Of a stretch of 64,000 nt of DNA, positions 44,979-53,255 are shown piece by piece. A model generated the notes under the pieces. It made no database searches. It was not told the DNA's origin and saw only the letters and a program-made list of their open reading frames with translations. The position numbers were made by a program, and so were the translations under genes. Position 1 is the first letter of the stretch. Every line of letters begins with the position of its first letter. This DNA is from a virus, in IMG/VR virus record IMGVR_UViG_3300020187_000015, positions 1 through 64,000 of that record, one strand, 5' to 3'.

Positions 44979-46016
44979 TTAAGATATAATATCCTTAACG
45001 CTTTCTCCAGACTCCCACATTCTGCAGGACCAGTAGCGAGCTTTATATTTTGGACCAGGATTTGTATCGCACTTATGCCTAGCTCTAAATGACTTTCTGC
45101 GATCTGGATCATCTCTCTTTATTTCCATATTAGGATCTCCGAAATTAACCTTTACTACATTCCCCTTTTCGTTTTTAACATAAACCGAAAACTTCTTTGG
45201 ACCCTTTGGTGTTCTGAATGGTTTATTCAATTTGACACCCTTTTTTAATTCAGCCGCAAAAGTAAAAGAGTCAACTTCTTTTCCATCTCTATCCAAATCA
45301 TCGTCACAATCGCTAGACATTATACTCTTTGGTTTATTGTAAGAAGCATCATGAGAATCATTTTCGTTAAACCATTTTTGGAAAACGTCTTCGCTTGATC
45401 CTGGAAAATACATAGGAGTTCCGTCAGCCATTTCGTCTGTGTGAATTTCGCCCTTAAAACCAATTTGAATTGATTTTTTTCTTGCGCCTTCTGGAGTGGA
45501 AAAAATATAATCTTCCATTCCAGCTTTACACTTCGCCGCACCATTATGATCAGAGTCTTTCATTAATTTGCCATCAGGCATATAGTGATAACCTTCAGGA
45601 GCTTCTTTGGAGGCTTTTTTGGGTCTACCATCTTTTCCAGAAGGACCAGACATTGGGTGGCTCTTTGGCAATAAATCAGTGTCGTGTTTTCCACTTTTGT
45701 ATTTTAAATTTCTTAATGCATGCAAGAAGGAATTGACTCGCGCCATAGCCCATTGCTGCGAGCTTTTTACGCTTGGTCTAACACTCTGAGGGTTTGTTCG
45801 ATAGGCTCCAACCCCTCTTTTGTATACCGCTTCTAGTTTAGAGAGGGTAACTCTCTTTCTTTTGTCGTCTCCGAATTTTTCATTGTGTTCTTTTACCTTC
45901 TTTTTCAAGGATTCTGCAAGAGACGCTTCACTCATCTCTATAAAGCATAGCTCATCTTCTGAGAAAGATACTTCCATTATTTGTTTTCCGTTTTTTAAAA
46001 AATTACGAATGTCCAT
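44979..46016 (-). CDS. Conserved phage virion-type protein, 345 aa
   Basis: Start MDIRNFLKNGKQIMEVSFSE at 46016; it follows TATAAT by 7 nt. Domain 1: KLEAVYKRGVGAYRTNPQS with SQQWAMARVNSFL, resembling a DUF5824-type module. Middle: Gly/Lys-rich linker. C-terminal module: VYVKNEKGNVVKVNFGDPNM, then RRKSFRARHKCDTN and KARYWSCRMWE. This end is common in many marine phages and likely binds a metal through Cys/His. Its exact role (perhaps head or scaffold associated) is unknown. Confidence 0.6.
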   Translation of the reverse strand: MDIRNFLKNGKQIMEVSFSEDELCFIEMSEASLAESLKKKVKEHNEKFGDDKRKRVTLSKLEAVYKRGVGAYRTNPQSVRPSVKSSQQWAMARVNSFLHALRNLKYKSGKHDTDLLPKSHPMSGPSGKDGRPKKASKEAPEGYHYMPDGKLMKDSDHNGAAKCKAGMEDYIFSTPEGARKKSIQIGFKGEIHTDEMADGTPMYFPGSSEDVFQKWFNENDSHDASYNKPKSIMSSDCDDDLDRDGKEVDSFTFAAELKKGVKLNKPFRTPKGPKKFSVYVKNEKGNVVKVNFGDPNMEIKRDDPDRRKSFRARHKCDTNPGPKYKARYWSCRMWESGESVKDIIS

Positions 46017-46043
46017 AGTAGGTATTATACACAATAATATTGC

Positions 46044-46073
46044 AAAAAAGAAAGGCCTTCCCGAAGGAAGGCC
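46044..46073 (-). terminator. Rho-independent terminator
   Basis: GGCCTTC pairs with GAAGGCC around CTTCGG on the minus strand, followed by UUUCUUUUUU. It ends the 68-aa gene at 46079. Confidence 0.9.
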
Positions 46074-46078
46074 ATCAA

Positions 46079-46285
46079 TTATACTACAGCAAGACTCTTG
46101 ATTGAGTTTCGATGGACTTTAATTTCTCCACGCTTTCCAGAGAAGCGATCAAAGATTACGAATGTTTCTCCGATAGATTTAACTTTACCCATAAAGCATT
46201 CGGAAACTTTAGAATTTTGTAGACTTACTCTCATAAATTTACCGCGGGACTTTGTTACTTTTGATTTAATAGTACTTGTATTCAT
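46079..46285 (-). CDS. Hypothetical basic protein, 68 aa
   Basis: Basic N-terminus (MNTSTIKSKVTKSRGKFMRV), then SECFMGKVKSIGETFVIFDR, giving a small beta-barrel-like protein (SH3-like by appearance). It lies between the fibre-accessory operon and the glycosyltransferase gene, whose stop overlaps its start by one base. Possibly a small nucleic-acid-binding or scaffold protein. Confidence 0.5.
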   Translation of the reverse strand: MNTSTIKSKVTKSRGKFMRVSLQNSKVSECFMGKVKSIGETFVIFDRFSGKRGEIKVHRNSIKSLAVV

Positions 46286-47397
46286 TATATTTTTATTAGT
46301 TCTAGTATTTCGTCACAGAATTTTGCATCTGTGAACTGAGATGGTAGCTTTTTGCCGCCTTCATTAATTTTCCCATCAAGGACATTTTTAACGGCAGAAT
46401 CTAATGAAGTAGACATATTTTCTATATCTAAATCATAAATATTTCCGCAATTAAATGGAGACCCCTGTTGAAAGAAAAGATTATCGATTGCTGAAATTTT
46501 ACCATTAGGAGCCACTTTAATAGAATTACTATCAGTTGCCCACTCTTTAATTCCAGAATTAAAATTAACTACACATTGCTTGCCGAGTCCAGCCATATGG
46601 AAAGAAGGTAGAGACCAAGATTCTCCACCGCTTCCATCAACAACAATGTCTGCAATATTATATGCTTGATTCAACTCCGTTAACTTTCTAAAGTAGGGCA
46701 TAAAGATCATGTTATGGGGAACATCTCCATCACAAGCCTCGACTACTTTCATTTTGTTTATCTCCATAGATTTATTCGGGTCTTGATGGAAAAAGGGATT
46801 GAATATATGAAGATGTATCTTGAATCTCTTATCATTCCCAAATTTATTTTTTAACAAATTAATGATACTAGCAGTATGCTTTCTTTTTTCAAATTTGCCA
46901 GCTAAAGCAATTACAATTTCATTATTTTCATACTTTTTAACTTCAGTCTCTTTAAAAGCAAGGGAGTTGTAACCCAAGTTAATTGTTTTGTGGTTATCAA
47001 CTCCATATTCTTTGCAGACCTCTTCCGTGAAAGAACAAGGTGATGCAACTTTGTCATAGGAGTTCAAAATATTTTTTTCAGTCGCAGTAAGTTGATCTAG
47101 CTCATGGAAAAAATAAAGGAAGGGGTTTTTACTGATTGAATCTTGAGAGCCATTGATGTGCCAAATTCTCAAGGACGGTTCAGTTCTCTTGAAGTCTTTC
47201 AATGATTTTTGAGTACACAATTGCAACCAAGCCATGAACTGTTCAGGAATGATATCTTCATAAGAAGATAGATCTATTCCAGCTATTGGAAAAATATTAG
47301 GCTCCAGCTTTCTAGAGAATAGCTCATATAGAAGATTGGTAGATACTTGACCTAAGCTAGTGCCATTAATGGGGACCTGCAAACTAAAATTACTCAT
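46285..47397 (-). CDS. GT-B glycosyltransferase (GT4-like)
   Basis: 370 aa. N-terminal Rossmann-like half with FFHELDQLTATEKNILNSYD (acceptor side), then NNEIVIALAGKFEKRKHTAS and the C-terminal sugar-nucleotide part with YNIADIVVDGSGGESWSLPS (E-x7-E type) and GLGKQCVVNF. It transfers a sugar to a glycan or protein, perhaps on virion or host surface. It lies at the end of the minus arm next to the sigma factor. Confidence 0.75.
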   Translation of the reverse strand: MSNFSLQVPINGTSLGQVSTNLLYELFSRKLEPNIFPIAGIDLSSYEDIIPEQFMAWLQLCTQKSLKDFKRTEPSLRIWHINGSQDSISKNPFLYFFHELDQLTATEKNILNSYDKVASPCSFTEEVCKEYGVDNHKTINLGYNSLAFKETEVKKYENNEIVIALAGKFEKRKHTASIINLLKNKFGNDKRFKIHLHIFNPFFHQDPNKSMEINKMKVVEACDGDVPHNMIFMPYFRKLTELNQAYNIADIVVDGSGGESWSLPSFHMAGLGKQCVVNFNSGIKEWATDSNSIKVAPNGKISAIDNLFFQQGSPFNCGNIYDLDIENMSTSLDSAVKNVLDGKINEGGKKLPSQFTDAKFCDEILELIKI

Positions 47398-47914
47398 TAT
47401 TTAAAATCTGTTTATATCTATCTAAAATTCTATTGTACTTTTGACGAATCCATTCGCCAGAATATTTGTTATTCATGTCTTTAGCTATCTCTGAAAATGT
47501 CATTCCTGACAACCTTTTTTCTAAAATTTCTCTATTTTCTTTATTTTGAATATCATTTTCAACATAACTCAATAACTCCCTTTTACCGTAATTGGGCATG
47601 TGTACTAAGTGGTTATCCTCTATTTCTACGAAATACTTCTTTGAGCTGCAAAGGCTCTGACATGTCCAAAATGCTTTATTGCCTATCCAGGTTGAGAATT
47701 TGCTCCTACTAACATCAAATTCTTTTGCAGCATCATAAAAAAAACTTAAAGGATTTTCTTTTAAATCTTCAATCTCCATTATTCCAGAGTAAGCATTGGC
47801 CTTTTTATAAAAGATTCCGCTGTGCCGCTCTTGTAACTCTTTCAAACAGTTATTTACGTCAATACCATTTTTTATATTTTCAGTAAGCTCTAAATCAGAT
47901 AAATCATCAATCAT
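47390..47914 (-). CDS. Phage sigma factor (sigma-70-like)
   Basis: 174 aa from MIDDLSDLELTENIKNGIDV. An N-terminal part like sigma region 2: SFFYDAAKEFDVSRSKFSTW (equivalent of the F-D...G-x-F-x-T-x-W signature) continuing IGNKAFWTCQSLCSSKKYF. C-terminal region-4-like HTH: ILEKRLSGMTFSEIAKDMNN, then WIRQKYNRILDRYKQIL. A short sigma of this sort could direct late transcription. The promoter -10 (TATATT) ends 7 nt before the ATG, and AGGAGG sits directly before the ATG. Confidence 0.75.
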   Translation of the reverse strand: MIDDLSDLELTENIKNGIDVNNCLKELQERHSGIFYKKANAYSGIMEIEDLKENPLSFFYDAAKEFDVSRSKFSTWIGNKAFWTCQSLCSSKKYFVEIEDNHLVHMPNYGKRELLSYVENDIQNKENREILEKRLSGMTFSEIAKDMNNKYSGEWIRQKYNRILDRYKQILNNE

Positions 47915-47921
47915 TCCTCCT

Positions 47922-47949
47922 AATATACTACAAATAAAACAAATGTCAA
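47922..47949 (-). promoter_or_regulatory. Promoter of the sigma-factor gene, leaderless
   Basis: TTGACA, 16 bp, TATATT, 7 nt before the ATG at 47914. It is divergent from the promoter at 47957-47984. Confidence 0.75.
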
Positions 47950-47956
47950 TAAAAAG

Positions 47957-47984
47957 TTGACTTTTTTGCAAGATATTTTATATG
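47957..47984 (+). promoter_or_regulatory. Promoter of the wHTH gene, leaderless
   Basis: TTGACT, 16 bp, TATATG on the plus strand, with 8 nt to the ATG at 47993. Back-to-back -35 elements are only 7 bp apart, so both genes likely share regulation. Confidence 0.7.
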
Positions 47985-47992
47985 TTTGATAA

Positions 47993-48286
47993 ATGGAAGA
48001 TATAAAACAACCTAAACGTGCGTGGAAAGGGACTTGGATACCTAAAAATATCTGGGAGAACGAACAACTAACTTGGATGGAAAAATGCATCTGGGCAGAA
48101 ATCTTCAATCTGGATGATGATGATCGAGGTGGATGCTGGGCATCGAATGCTTTTTTGGCGAAAAAATTTAACACCAGTCCTCAAACCATAACCAATACAA
48201 TATGCAAACTAAAAAAGCTTAAATTACTTAAGCAAGTAGCCTTTGATGGGAGGCAAAGAGTGCTAAAATCTACCTATTTAGACTAA
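47993..48286 (+). CDS. Winged helix-turn-helix protein, 97 aa
   Basis: WIPKNIWENEQLTWMEKCIW, then the recognition helix region SNAFLAKKFNTSPQTITNTI with CKLKKLKLL, matching the replication-protein HTH domain (PF13730 type) used in DnaD-like or RepA-like proteins. It is alone at the head of the plus arm and divergent to the sigma factor. It may regulate the switch region or act in replication initiation. Palindromes follow its stop codon. Confidence 0.75.
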   Translation: MEDIKQPKRAWKGTWIPKNIWENEQLTWMEKCIWAEIFNLDDDDRGGCWASNAFLAKKFNTSPQTITNTICKLKKLKLLKQVAFDGRQRVLKSTYLD

Positions 48287-48385
48287 ACCTATAGGTTTAC
48301 TCTGACCAAACCCTATGGTTTACCATAGAATAAAGGATAAAATAAAGATTTATTTCTAAAGAAATAAATAAGAAAACGAGTTTTC
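48285..48385 (+). promoter_or_regulatory. Cluster of four perfect palindromes
   Basis: AAACCTATAGGTTT (48285-48298), CTATGGT-TT-ACCATAG (48313-48328), ATTTATTTC-TAAA-GAAATAAAT (48348-48369) and GAAAAC-GA-GTTTTC (48372-48385). The last two are near the end of the wHTH transcript and may terminate; the first two look like operators. Nothing else was seen in the 143-nt gap up to the next gene. Confidence 0.6.
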
Positions 48386-48429
48386 TAAAAAAGAATTGTT
48401 TTTAAATCATAATATGACTATAAAAGTTT

Positions 48430-49272
48430 ATGGAAGATTTTACAGATAAGATAACGATTGGGATTCTTGACTTTTTTCAAGAGAAAGAGTCAAAGGAACT
48501 GCTAATGTCCTTAGCTGAAAATCTTTTGATAGATGTTAACATTCTTTTTATCGACAACGGAACTCCAAAAAGTTATAGTAAACAGTTCCTGAATGATGGA
48601 CTAATTGATGAGTTAATTATAAACGATAGTAATCTTGGCTGTGGCCCAGCTACCGTTCAAATGTATGATTATTGCAAAACTCCATATTTGATATACGTCC
48701 AAAGCGATCAAAGGCTAAATCAAAAGATTGACGCAGATTCAATGAATGGGATGATTAGAGCTTTGGACGAATACCACTGCATTGACTTGGCTGGAAATCA
48801 AGGGAATGGAAAATTCTCAGAAAGAGCTAATATGATGAAAACGGAATTCTATAAAAGAATTCCAAAACCTACTTTAGGTGGACCAGGAATCACAAATGAT
48901 CAAAAGTATGTAGAGGAATGGGTTCAAGATTTTTTTGCAGACAATAATTGCGTTATAGCTCATGTTAGGCCAACAGTATTTTCTGACGAAGGTTATTACT
49001 CAGTAAGAGAATTGTCACAAGAAGACCCTTGCATTTTAAAACATTCTTGCTGGACCAAGGAGATGTGGATTCTTACTGACCCCCCGAAGAATAGGCATGA
49101 GGTTTATCCACCTCTTAACGAAGAGGAGTGGGATAGATTGATAAAAGGAGATTTTCCTAGGTGGAAAAACAACGAAAGGGGCTATGTACCAGAGGCTTGG
49201 AGAGACAACATTATTACCAATGAAATCGTGGAATCAAAAATTAGAGAAGACATAAAAAATGACACCGATTAA
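48430..49272 (+). CDS. GT-A glycosyltransferase-like protein
   Basis: 280 aa. IGILDFFQEKESKELLMSLA and NLLIDVNILFIDNGTPKSYS set the Rossmann-type fold; DSNLGCGPATVQMYDYCKTP gives the 'N-x-G' region, and LIYVQSDQRLN stands where the DxD should be. The C-terminal half is irregular. It starts the cluster of glycan genes and overlaps the next gene by 14 nt. Activity may be reduced because of the altered DxD. Confidence 0.6.
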   Translation: MEDFTDKITIGILDFFQEKESKELLMSLAENLLIDVNILFIDNGTPKSYSKQFLNDGLIDELIINDSNLGCGPATVQMYDYCKTPYLIYVQSDQRLNQKIDADSMNGMIRALDEYHCIDLAGNQGNGKFSERANMMKTEFYKRIPKPTLGGPGITNDQKYVEEWVQDFFADNNCVIAHVRPTVFSDEGYYSVRELSQEDPCILKHSCWTKEMWILTDPPKNRHEVYPPLNEEEWDRLIKGDFPRWKNNERGYVPEAWRDNIITNEIVESKIREDIKNDTD

Positions 49273-50128
49273 AAATAAAATTTGGCTATGCGGACTTACT
49301 TATGGCCCAGCTATTGAAGCCGTAAAAAATAACATTATCCCTATTGCTAAGCATTTCGATGGATTGAATATTGTTCTCCATAAGAGTGGACCAATCCTAA
49401 CTGAACAGGAAAGCCAGTTATTTAGCATACTAAATGAAAATAGGGGACAAGGTAAAATTCATATTTTCGATTGGATTAGAAGATATGATTTTTCTAGGAA
49501 TAGATATTTGTTTGACCCATTAATGAATTCTGGAGACTTCTTTGTAGTTTTAGACTCGTTGGAAAATATGACAGAAAATTTCTGTACAACAGATCTTCCG
49601 AAGATTAGAAAATCAATGGTAGACAATGACCTTGAGGGAGTCTTTCTTCATGGCAAGGGTTTTATTTTTAGAAAAAACGAATGGATGAAATATGAAAACG
49701 GAACTCATGAATGCATCAGACCCATGAATAGAGCTGCTGAGCTTACGCAGATTGCGGGCTATGAAGACAGTTCAAAATACTTCACAAACACTAGGCCAAA
49801 CAAGAGAGAAAAACTTCATTTTGTAGAACACTTTTTTAGATATTATCTAATCGATAACACTATGCAGTGCTATTTAGGCACTGAGAAAGATGAAGGACTT
49901 ACTAGAATTAGGTTAGAGAATAGACATGATTTTAGAAATCATCTGTTAAGCAAAGGAGTTGAATTCAATTACGAATCAGTCCTTGAGTTCTTTGAGCAGG
50001 ACATAGATCAAGATACTAAAGATCTTATCAATAAAGAAAAAATTCTTAATGACTTCTATAGAAATAAAATACTAGGTGAAGTAGACATTTTAGATAATCA
50101 CGATTACGAAAACATAAAGCCTATATGA
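49259..50128 (+). CDS. Glycosyltransferase-like protein
   Basis: 289 aa. ITPIKNKIWLCGLTYG-like start, then HFDGLNIVLHKSGPILTEQE, DWIRRYDFSRNRYLFDPLMN and FFVVLDSLENM, where the acidic DS corresponds to a metal-binding site. It overlaps the next gene by 4 nt. Weakly conserved; part of the sugar cluster. Confidence 0.5.
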   Translation: MTPIKNKIWLCGLTYGPAIEAVKNNIIPIAKHFDGLNIVLHKSGPILTEQESQLFSILNENRGQGKIHIFDWIRRYDFSRNRYLFDPLMNSGDFFVVLDSLENMTENFCTTDLPKIRKSMVDNDLEGVFLHGKGFIFRKNEWMKYENGTHECIRPMNRAAELTQIAGYEDSSKYFTNTRPNKREKLHFVEHFFRYYLIDNTMQCYLGTEKDEGLTRIRLENRHDFRNHLLSKGVEFNYESVLEFFEQDIDQDTKDLINKEKILNDFYRNKILGEVDILDNHDYENIKPI

Positions 50129-50907
50129 TATCTCTAGCAACTAGTGCATTTAACATAGAGTCTAATGACTTTGACATTCATTCTGCAATTAAAAACTGGG
50201 AATTGTACGTAGATGAGATTGTTATAAGTACTATACCCTCTAGAGACAACTCTCTGCAAATCCTAAAGGAACTCGAAAGTTCTAAACCTATAAAGATAAT
50301 TGAGGAAGATTTTTCACTGGAAGATCCTGAGTTTGATGGTAAGCTTAAAAATAGCTCGCATCAAAACTCTTCTAACGAAATTGTCGTTCAGTGTGATTTA
50401 GATGAAAGAATGGGCGGAAAGCCAGAAGCCTGGAAAAGCTTTGCAGAAACTCTTTTATCAAATGAGAGTGTAAAATCCTTGTTCATTCCAGTTATTGATC
50501 TTTATGGATCTTATTATGAATATTCCTCTATCAATAAAAAATGGTATATATGCAAGAAAGAGGGTACTAAGAGGGGAGTAGTCTCTTTTGCTAGAAAGCA
50601 AGATGGTAAAATTGATATAGAAAAATCAGATACTTGCGAACTTCTCGATGAAGATGATAATTTAGTTCCATATATTGACATATGCCATCATTATCAAATA
50701 GATCCTCTAAGATATTGCCAGCTACATAATCCCTTCATTTGGCACTTAGGTTATATAGATATGGATAGAAGATCGAAAATTAATTCTTGGTGGAAACCCC
50801 ATTGGGAAAACCGTAAAGGAGAAAGTATTGAAGAGGTTGGAATATCTAAAAAAGATTTAGAATCAAGAGAAACTTTTAAACATAATATTGAAATAGATTT
50901 CTTATAA
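50125..50907 (+). CDS. GT2-like glycosyltransferase
   Basis: 260 aa. Signature of family 2: ISLATSAFNIESNDFDIHSA, ELYVDEIVISTIPSRDNSLQ and EIVVQCDLDERMGG (D-L-D metal site). The C-terminal part has CHHYQIDPLRYCQLHNPFIW. Family 2 enzymes add sugars to lipids, proteins or glycans. Cluster of five such genes. Confidence 0.65.
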   Translation: MISLATSAFNIESNDFDIHSAIKNWELYVDEIVISTIPSRDNSLQILKELESSKPIKIIEEDFSLEDPEFDGKLKNSSHQNSSNEIVVQCDLDERMGGKPEAWKSFAETLLSNESVKSLFIPVIDLYGSYYEYSSINKKWYICKKEGTKRGVVSFARKQDGKIDIEKSDTCELLDEDDNLVPYIDICHHYQIDPLRYCQLHNPFIWHLGYIDMDRRSKINSWWKPHWENRKGESIEEVGISKKDLESRETFKHNIEIDFL

Positions 50908-50912
50908 GAATC

Positions 50913-51545
50913 ATGAATAAAAATAATAAAATAAAACAAATTCAAGAAGAGTATGATAAACTAGGGCTAAATTCTTGTTCCGTACCAGAAGAGGATGGCT
51001 GGATATTTGAATCTGCTATGAATATAACGGAATCAAATAATATTCTAGAAATTGGATTTTATAAGGGTGGTAGTGCATTTATTATGCTTTCTTTAGATGA
51101 AGGTGTGAATTTAACTTCAGTTGACCCTATAGATGGATTGGCTTCCGAAGCATATCAAGCTGCTGAACAAAAGCAGTATGATGAAAAACTCAAAGCAACA
51201 GAAAAAGTTAAAGAAAAGTTTGATGATCGATTTACTTTCATTAGAAAGTATTCTCAAGATGTCAGACCAGATTTAGAAGGGCAGTCTTTTGATATGATAT
51301 TTATTGACGGTGATCATTGGGAAAGTGGCATAAGAAATGACTTTCAATTAATGCTAGATTTGAAAATTCCATATGCTCTAGTAGATGATTGGATACAGCC
51401 AAATAATTGCCACAAATCAGTTCCAACAGTATGGGCAGAAAGTTTTCAAGATAAATTGAAAATGAAAACAGTTTTTTTTAGACATGCTATTTCTTGCAAT
51501 GGTGGTCCGATACCAGTTGTATTGCTGGAAAACTTGACCCTTTAG
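50913..51545 (+). CDS. SAM-dependent methyltransferase (Methyltransf_24)
   Basis: 210 aa. NNILEIGFYKGGSAFIMLSL holds the SAM-binding loop, then the acidic D of SVDPIDGL and FDMIFIDGDHWESGIRNDFQ. It resembles class I methyltransferases acting on sugars or small molecules in glycan gene clusters. Start at 50913 with 5 nt after the previous stop. Confidence 0.7.
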   Translation: MNKNNKIKQIQEEYDKLGLNSCSVPEEDGWIFESAMNITESNNILEIGFYKGGSAFIMLSLDEGVNLTSVDPIDGLASEAYQAAEQKQYDEKLKATEKVKEKFDDRFTFIRKYSQDVRPDLEGQSFDMIFIDGDHWESGIRNDFQLMLDLKIPYALVDDWIQPNNCHKSVPTVWAESFQDKLKMKTVFFRHAISCNGGPIPVVLLENLTL

Positions 51546-51550
51546 AAAGC

Positions 51551-52306
51551 ATGAAGAACTTACCCATATCATTAACGTTGTATACAACAACCAAAGGACA
51601 TTTTGGCTACAAGGATTGTGCTAAAGATACAATTAATCATCTTTCTAAGATTGACGAAGGTTGTTTTTCTAACAAGTCTGCCCACATAAAGGTATGTGAT
51701 AGCCAGGAAGGTGAAGACAAGTGCGAGGATTTAAAGTCTTTCTTTAAATCAAAAGGTTTTGATGTATTCACGACAAAGGGTAATTGGAACAGAAAAAACA
51801 ATAATCATGCAATAGAGTATTTCAAAGACATGGAAACTCTAATGAATGAAAATGTTGTTCACGATAATGAATTTATCCTATTCCACGAAGATGACTGGTT
51901 AATAAACACTGAAAAGCCTTTGATATATCTTTTGCAGGAGGGCATAAAATTGATGAAAGCAAATAAGGATATTCTTTGTGTAAGAGTTAATGCAGATATA
52001 AATACAGATGTTTCAAAAGCCACAAAAATCACAAATGAAATATACTTACAAAATTTTGATTATACTGAATATGGGCCAACAATAACATTTCAGCCTACTC
52101 TAATGAGAACTAGAGATTGGTATGCAGCAGTAAGACAAATAAACCGAAATGATTTGAGATTCAAATCCCATTGCGAATTACTTAGCGGCATGTTTATGAA
52201 GGGGCTTTTTGCAACAGTGAGTACGCCATTTGCTTTCTTTGATCCTAATACGATTAATGCTACCCACATTGGCTCAGAAGAGTTTGCAAAGGAGAATACT
52301 AAATGA
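51551..52306 (+). CDS. GT-A glycosyltransferase-like protein
   Basis: 251 aa from MKNLPISLTLYTTTKGHFGY. The acidic site FILFHEDDWLINTEKP corresponds to a D-x-D-type metal-binding loop, with earlier VCDSQEGEDKC. A longer frame starting at 51494 overlaps the methyltransferase and is rejected. Same cluster; substrate unknown. Confidence 0.55.
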   Translation: MKNLPISLTLYTTTKGHFGYKDCAKDTINHLSKIDEGCFSNKSAHIKVCDSQEGEDKCEDLKSFFKSKGFDVFTTKGNWNRKNNNHAIEYFKDMETLMNENVVHDNEFILFHEDDWLINTEKPLIYLLQEGIKLMKANKDILCVRVNADINTDVSKATKITNEIYLQNFDYTEYGPTITFQPTLMRTRDWYAAVRQINRNDLRFKSHCELLSGMFMKGLFATVSTPFAFFDPNTINATHIGSEEFAKENTK

Positions 52307-52356
52307 TTTACTTTGATGAAGGCAGATCAGATTATATTTTAGATTGGTGGCTATGA
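52303..52356 (+). CDS. Micro-ORF, 17 aa, overlapping both neighbours
   Basis: MIYFDEGRSDYILDWWL. Its ATG overlaps the stop of the upstream gene (ATGA), and its stop overlaps the next ATG (ATGA). Nothing else separates the two genes. It may only couple translation, or be a real micro-protein. Confidence 0.4.
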   Translation: MIYFDEGRSDYILDWWL

Positions 52357-53108
52357 AAATAGGTTTTATGCTTTGTGCTTTCAATCAAGAAGAGTTTCTT
52401 GATGGCTGCTTACAGGACCTTGTTCCTTTTTGTAAGGAGTATGGTCATATTATTAGTGCTGTTTCAGTACCTTTTCTCGAATATAAAGATAAAGGTATAA
52501 AGTACGATGGCACTACTAGTATTTTAAAAGGTAAGTTAAAAAATGGTGATATTGATTATTTGATTAGTGATCCCAAATACATAACAGATGCTGAAGCGAG
52601 AAACTTCGCCCTGAAGCCTCTTCTCGAAAATGATTGCGACTTAATATTCTTGATTGATTCTGATGAAAAATTCAGCAAATTGGATTTAGAAAACATTATT
52701 AATTATGTAGAGAATTCTGAATTTATTGATTGGTGGGCTATAAGCTACAAAAATTACGTTGGTAATGGTTACTTGATAGAGCCTTTTACTCCACCAAGAA
52801 TATTCAAAGTAAACGCAAGGGGTTTAAAAGCCTCTCATTTTTATTTTGATAACGACTTACTTTACATCTCTAAAGATGGAAGTGAGTTGAATTACAAATC
52901 CCTGTCCAATAAAGTTATTCCACAGTCCATCGCATGGGTTCCACATTTTACTTGGACTAATACAGAAAGAAATAAGCTCAAAATAGAATATCAAAACATT
53001 CATAATCATGGCTGCTCATACAAATGGGAAGATGGAGAGGTTAAGTTGAATGATGATTTTTATCATCGAAACAATCTTATCAAACCAAATATAATCTATG
53101 AAGATTAG
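52353..53108 (+). CDS. GT2-like glycosyltransferase
   Basis: 251 aa from MKIGFMLCAFNQEEFLDGCL. CDLIFLIDSDEKFSKLDLEN has the D-S-D metal site, and GNGYLIEPFTPPRIFKVNAR and VPHFTWTNTERNKL follow. A three-codon-longer start is rejected because the ATGA overlap with the micro-ORF fixes 52353. Its last 24 nt plus stop are part of a 174-bp direct repeat. Confidence 0.7.
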   Translation: MKIGFMLCAFNQEEFLDGCLQDLVPFCKEYGHIISAVSVPFLEYKDKGIKYDGTTSILKGKLKNGDIDYLISDPKYITDAEARNFALKPLLENDCDLIFLIDSDEKFSKLDLENIINYVENSEFIDWWAISYKNYVGNGYLIEPFTPPRIFKVNARGLKASHFYFDNDLLYISKDGSELNYKSLSNKVIPQSIAWVPHFTWTNTERNKLKIEYQNIHNHGCSYKWEDGEVKLNDDFYHRNNLIKPNIIYED

Positions 53109-53255
53109 ATATTTAAAATTTAAGTTAAAATTGTATTTGACAACTCCAATATTTTCATCATACATAAGGGCTGCAACAATTGCAGCAGTTGGATAAAATA
53201 TCCAAAATAAAAAACACCACCAAATAAAAATGAAAGAAAAAAAAGAAATGCAAGT
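53082..53255 (+). repeat. 174-bp direct repeat, copy 1 (promoter + twin-dyad leader)
   Basis: It contains the end of the glycosyltransferase gene, a TTGACA promoter with CATACA/ATACAT at 16-17 bp (53137-53165), the hairpins GCTGCAACAATTGCAGC (53170-53186) and TTGGATAAAATATCCAA (53189-53205), and the first 26 nt of the methyltransferase-like gene. The expected transcription start (about 53171) lies at the foot of the first hairpin. Only a few bases differ from copy 2. Confidence 0.9.
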
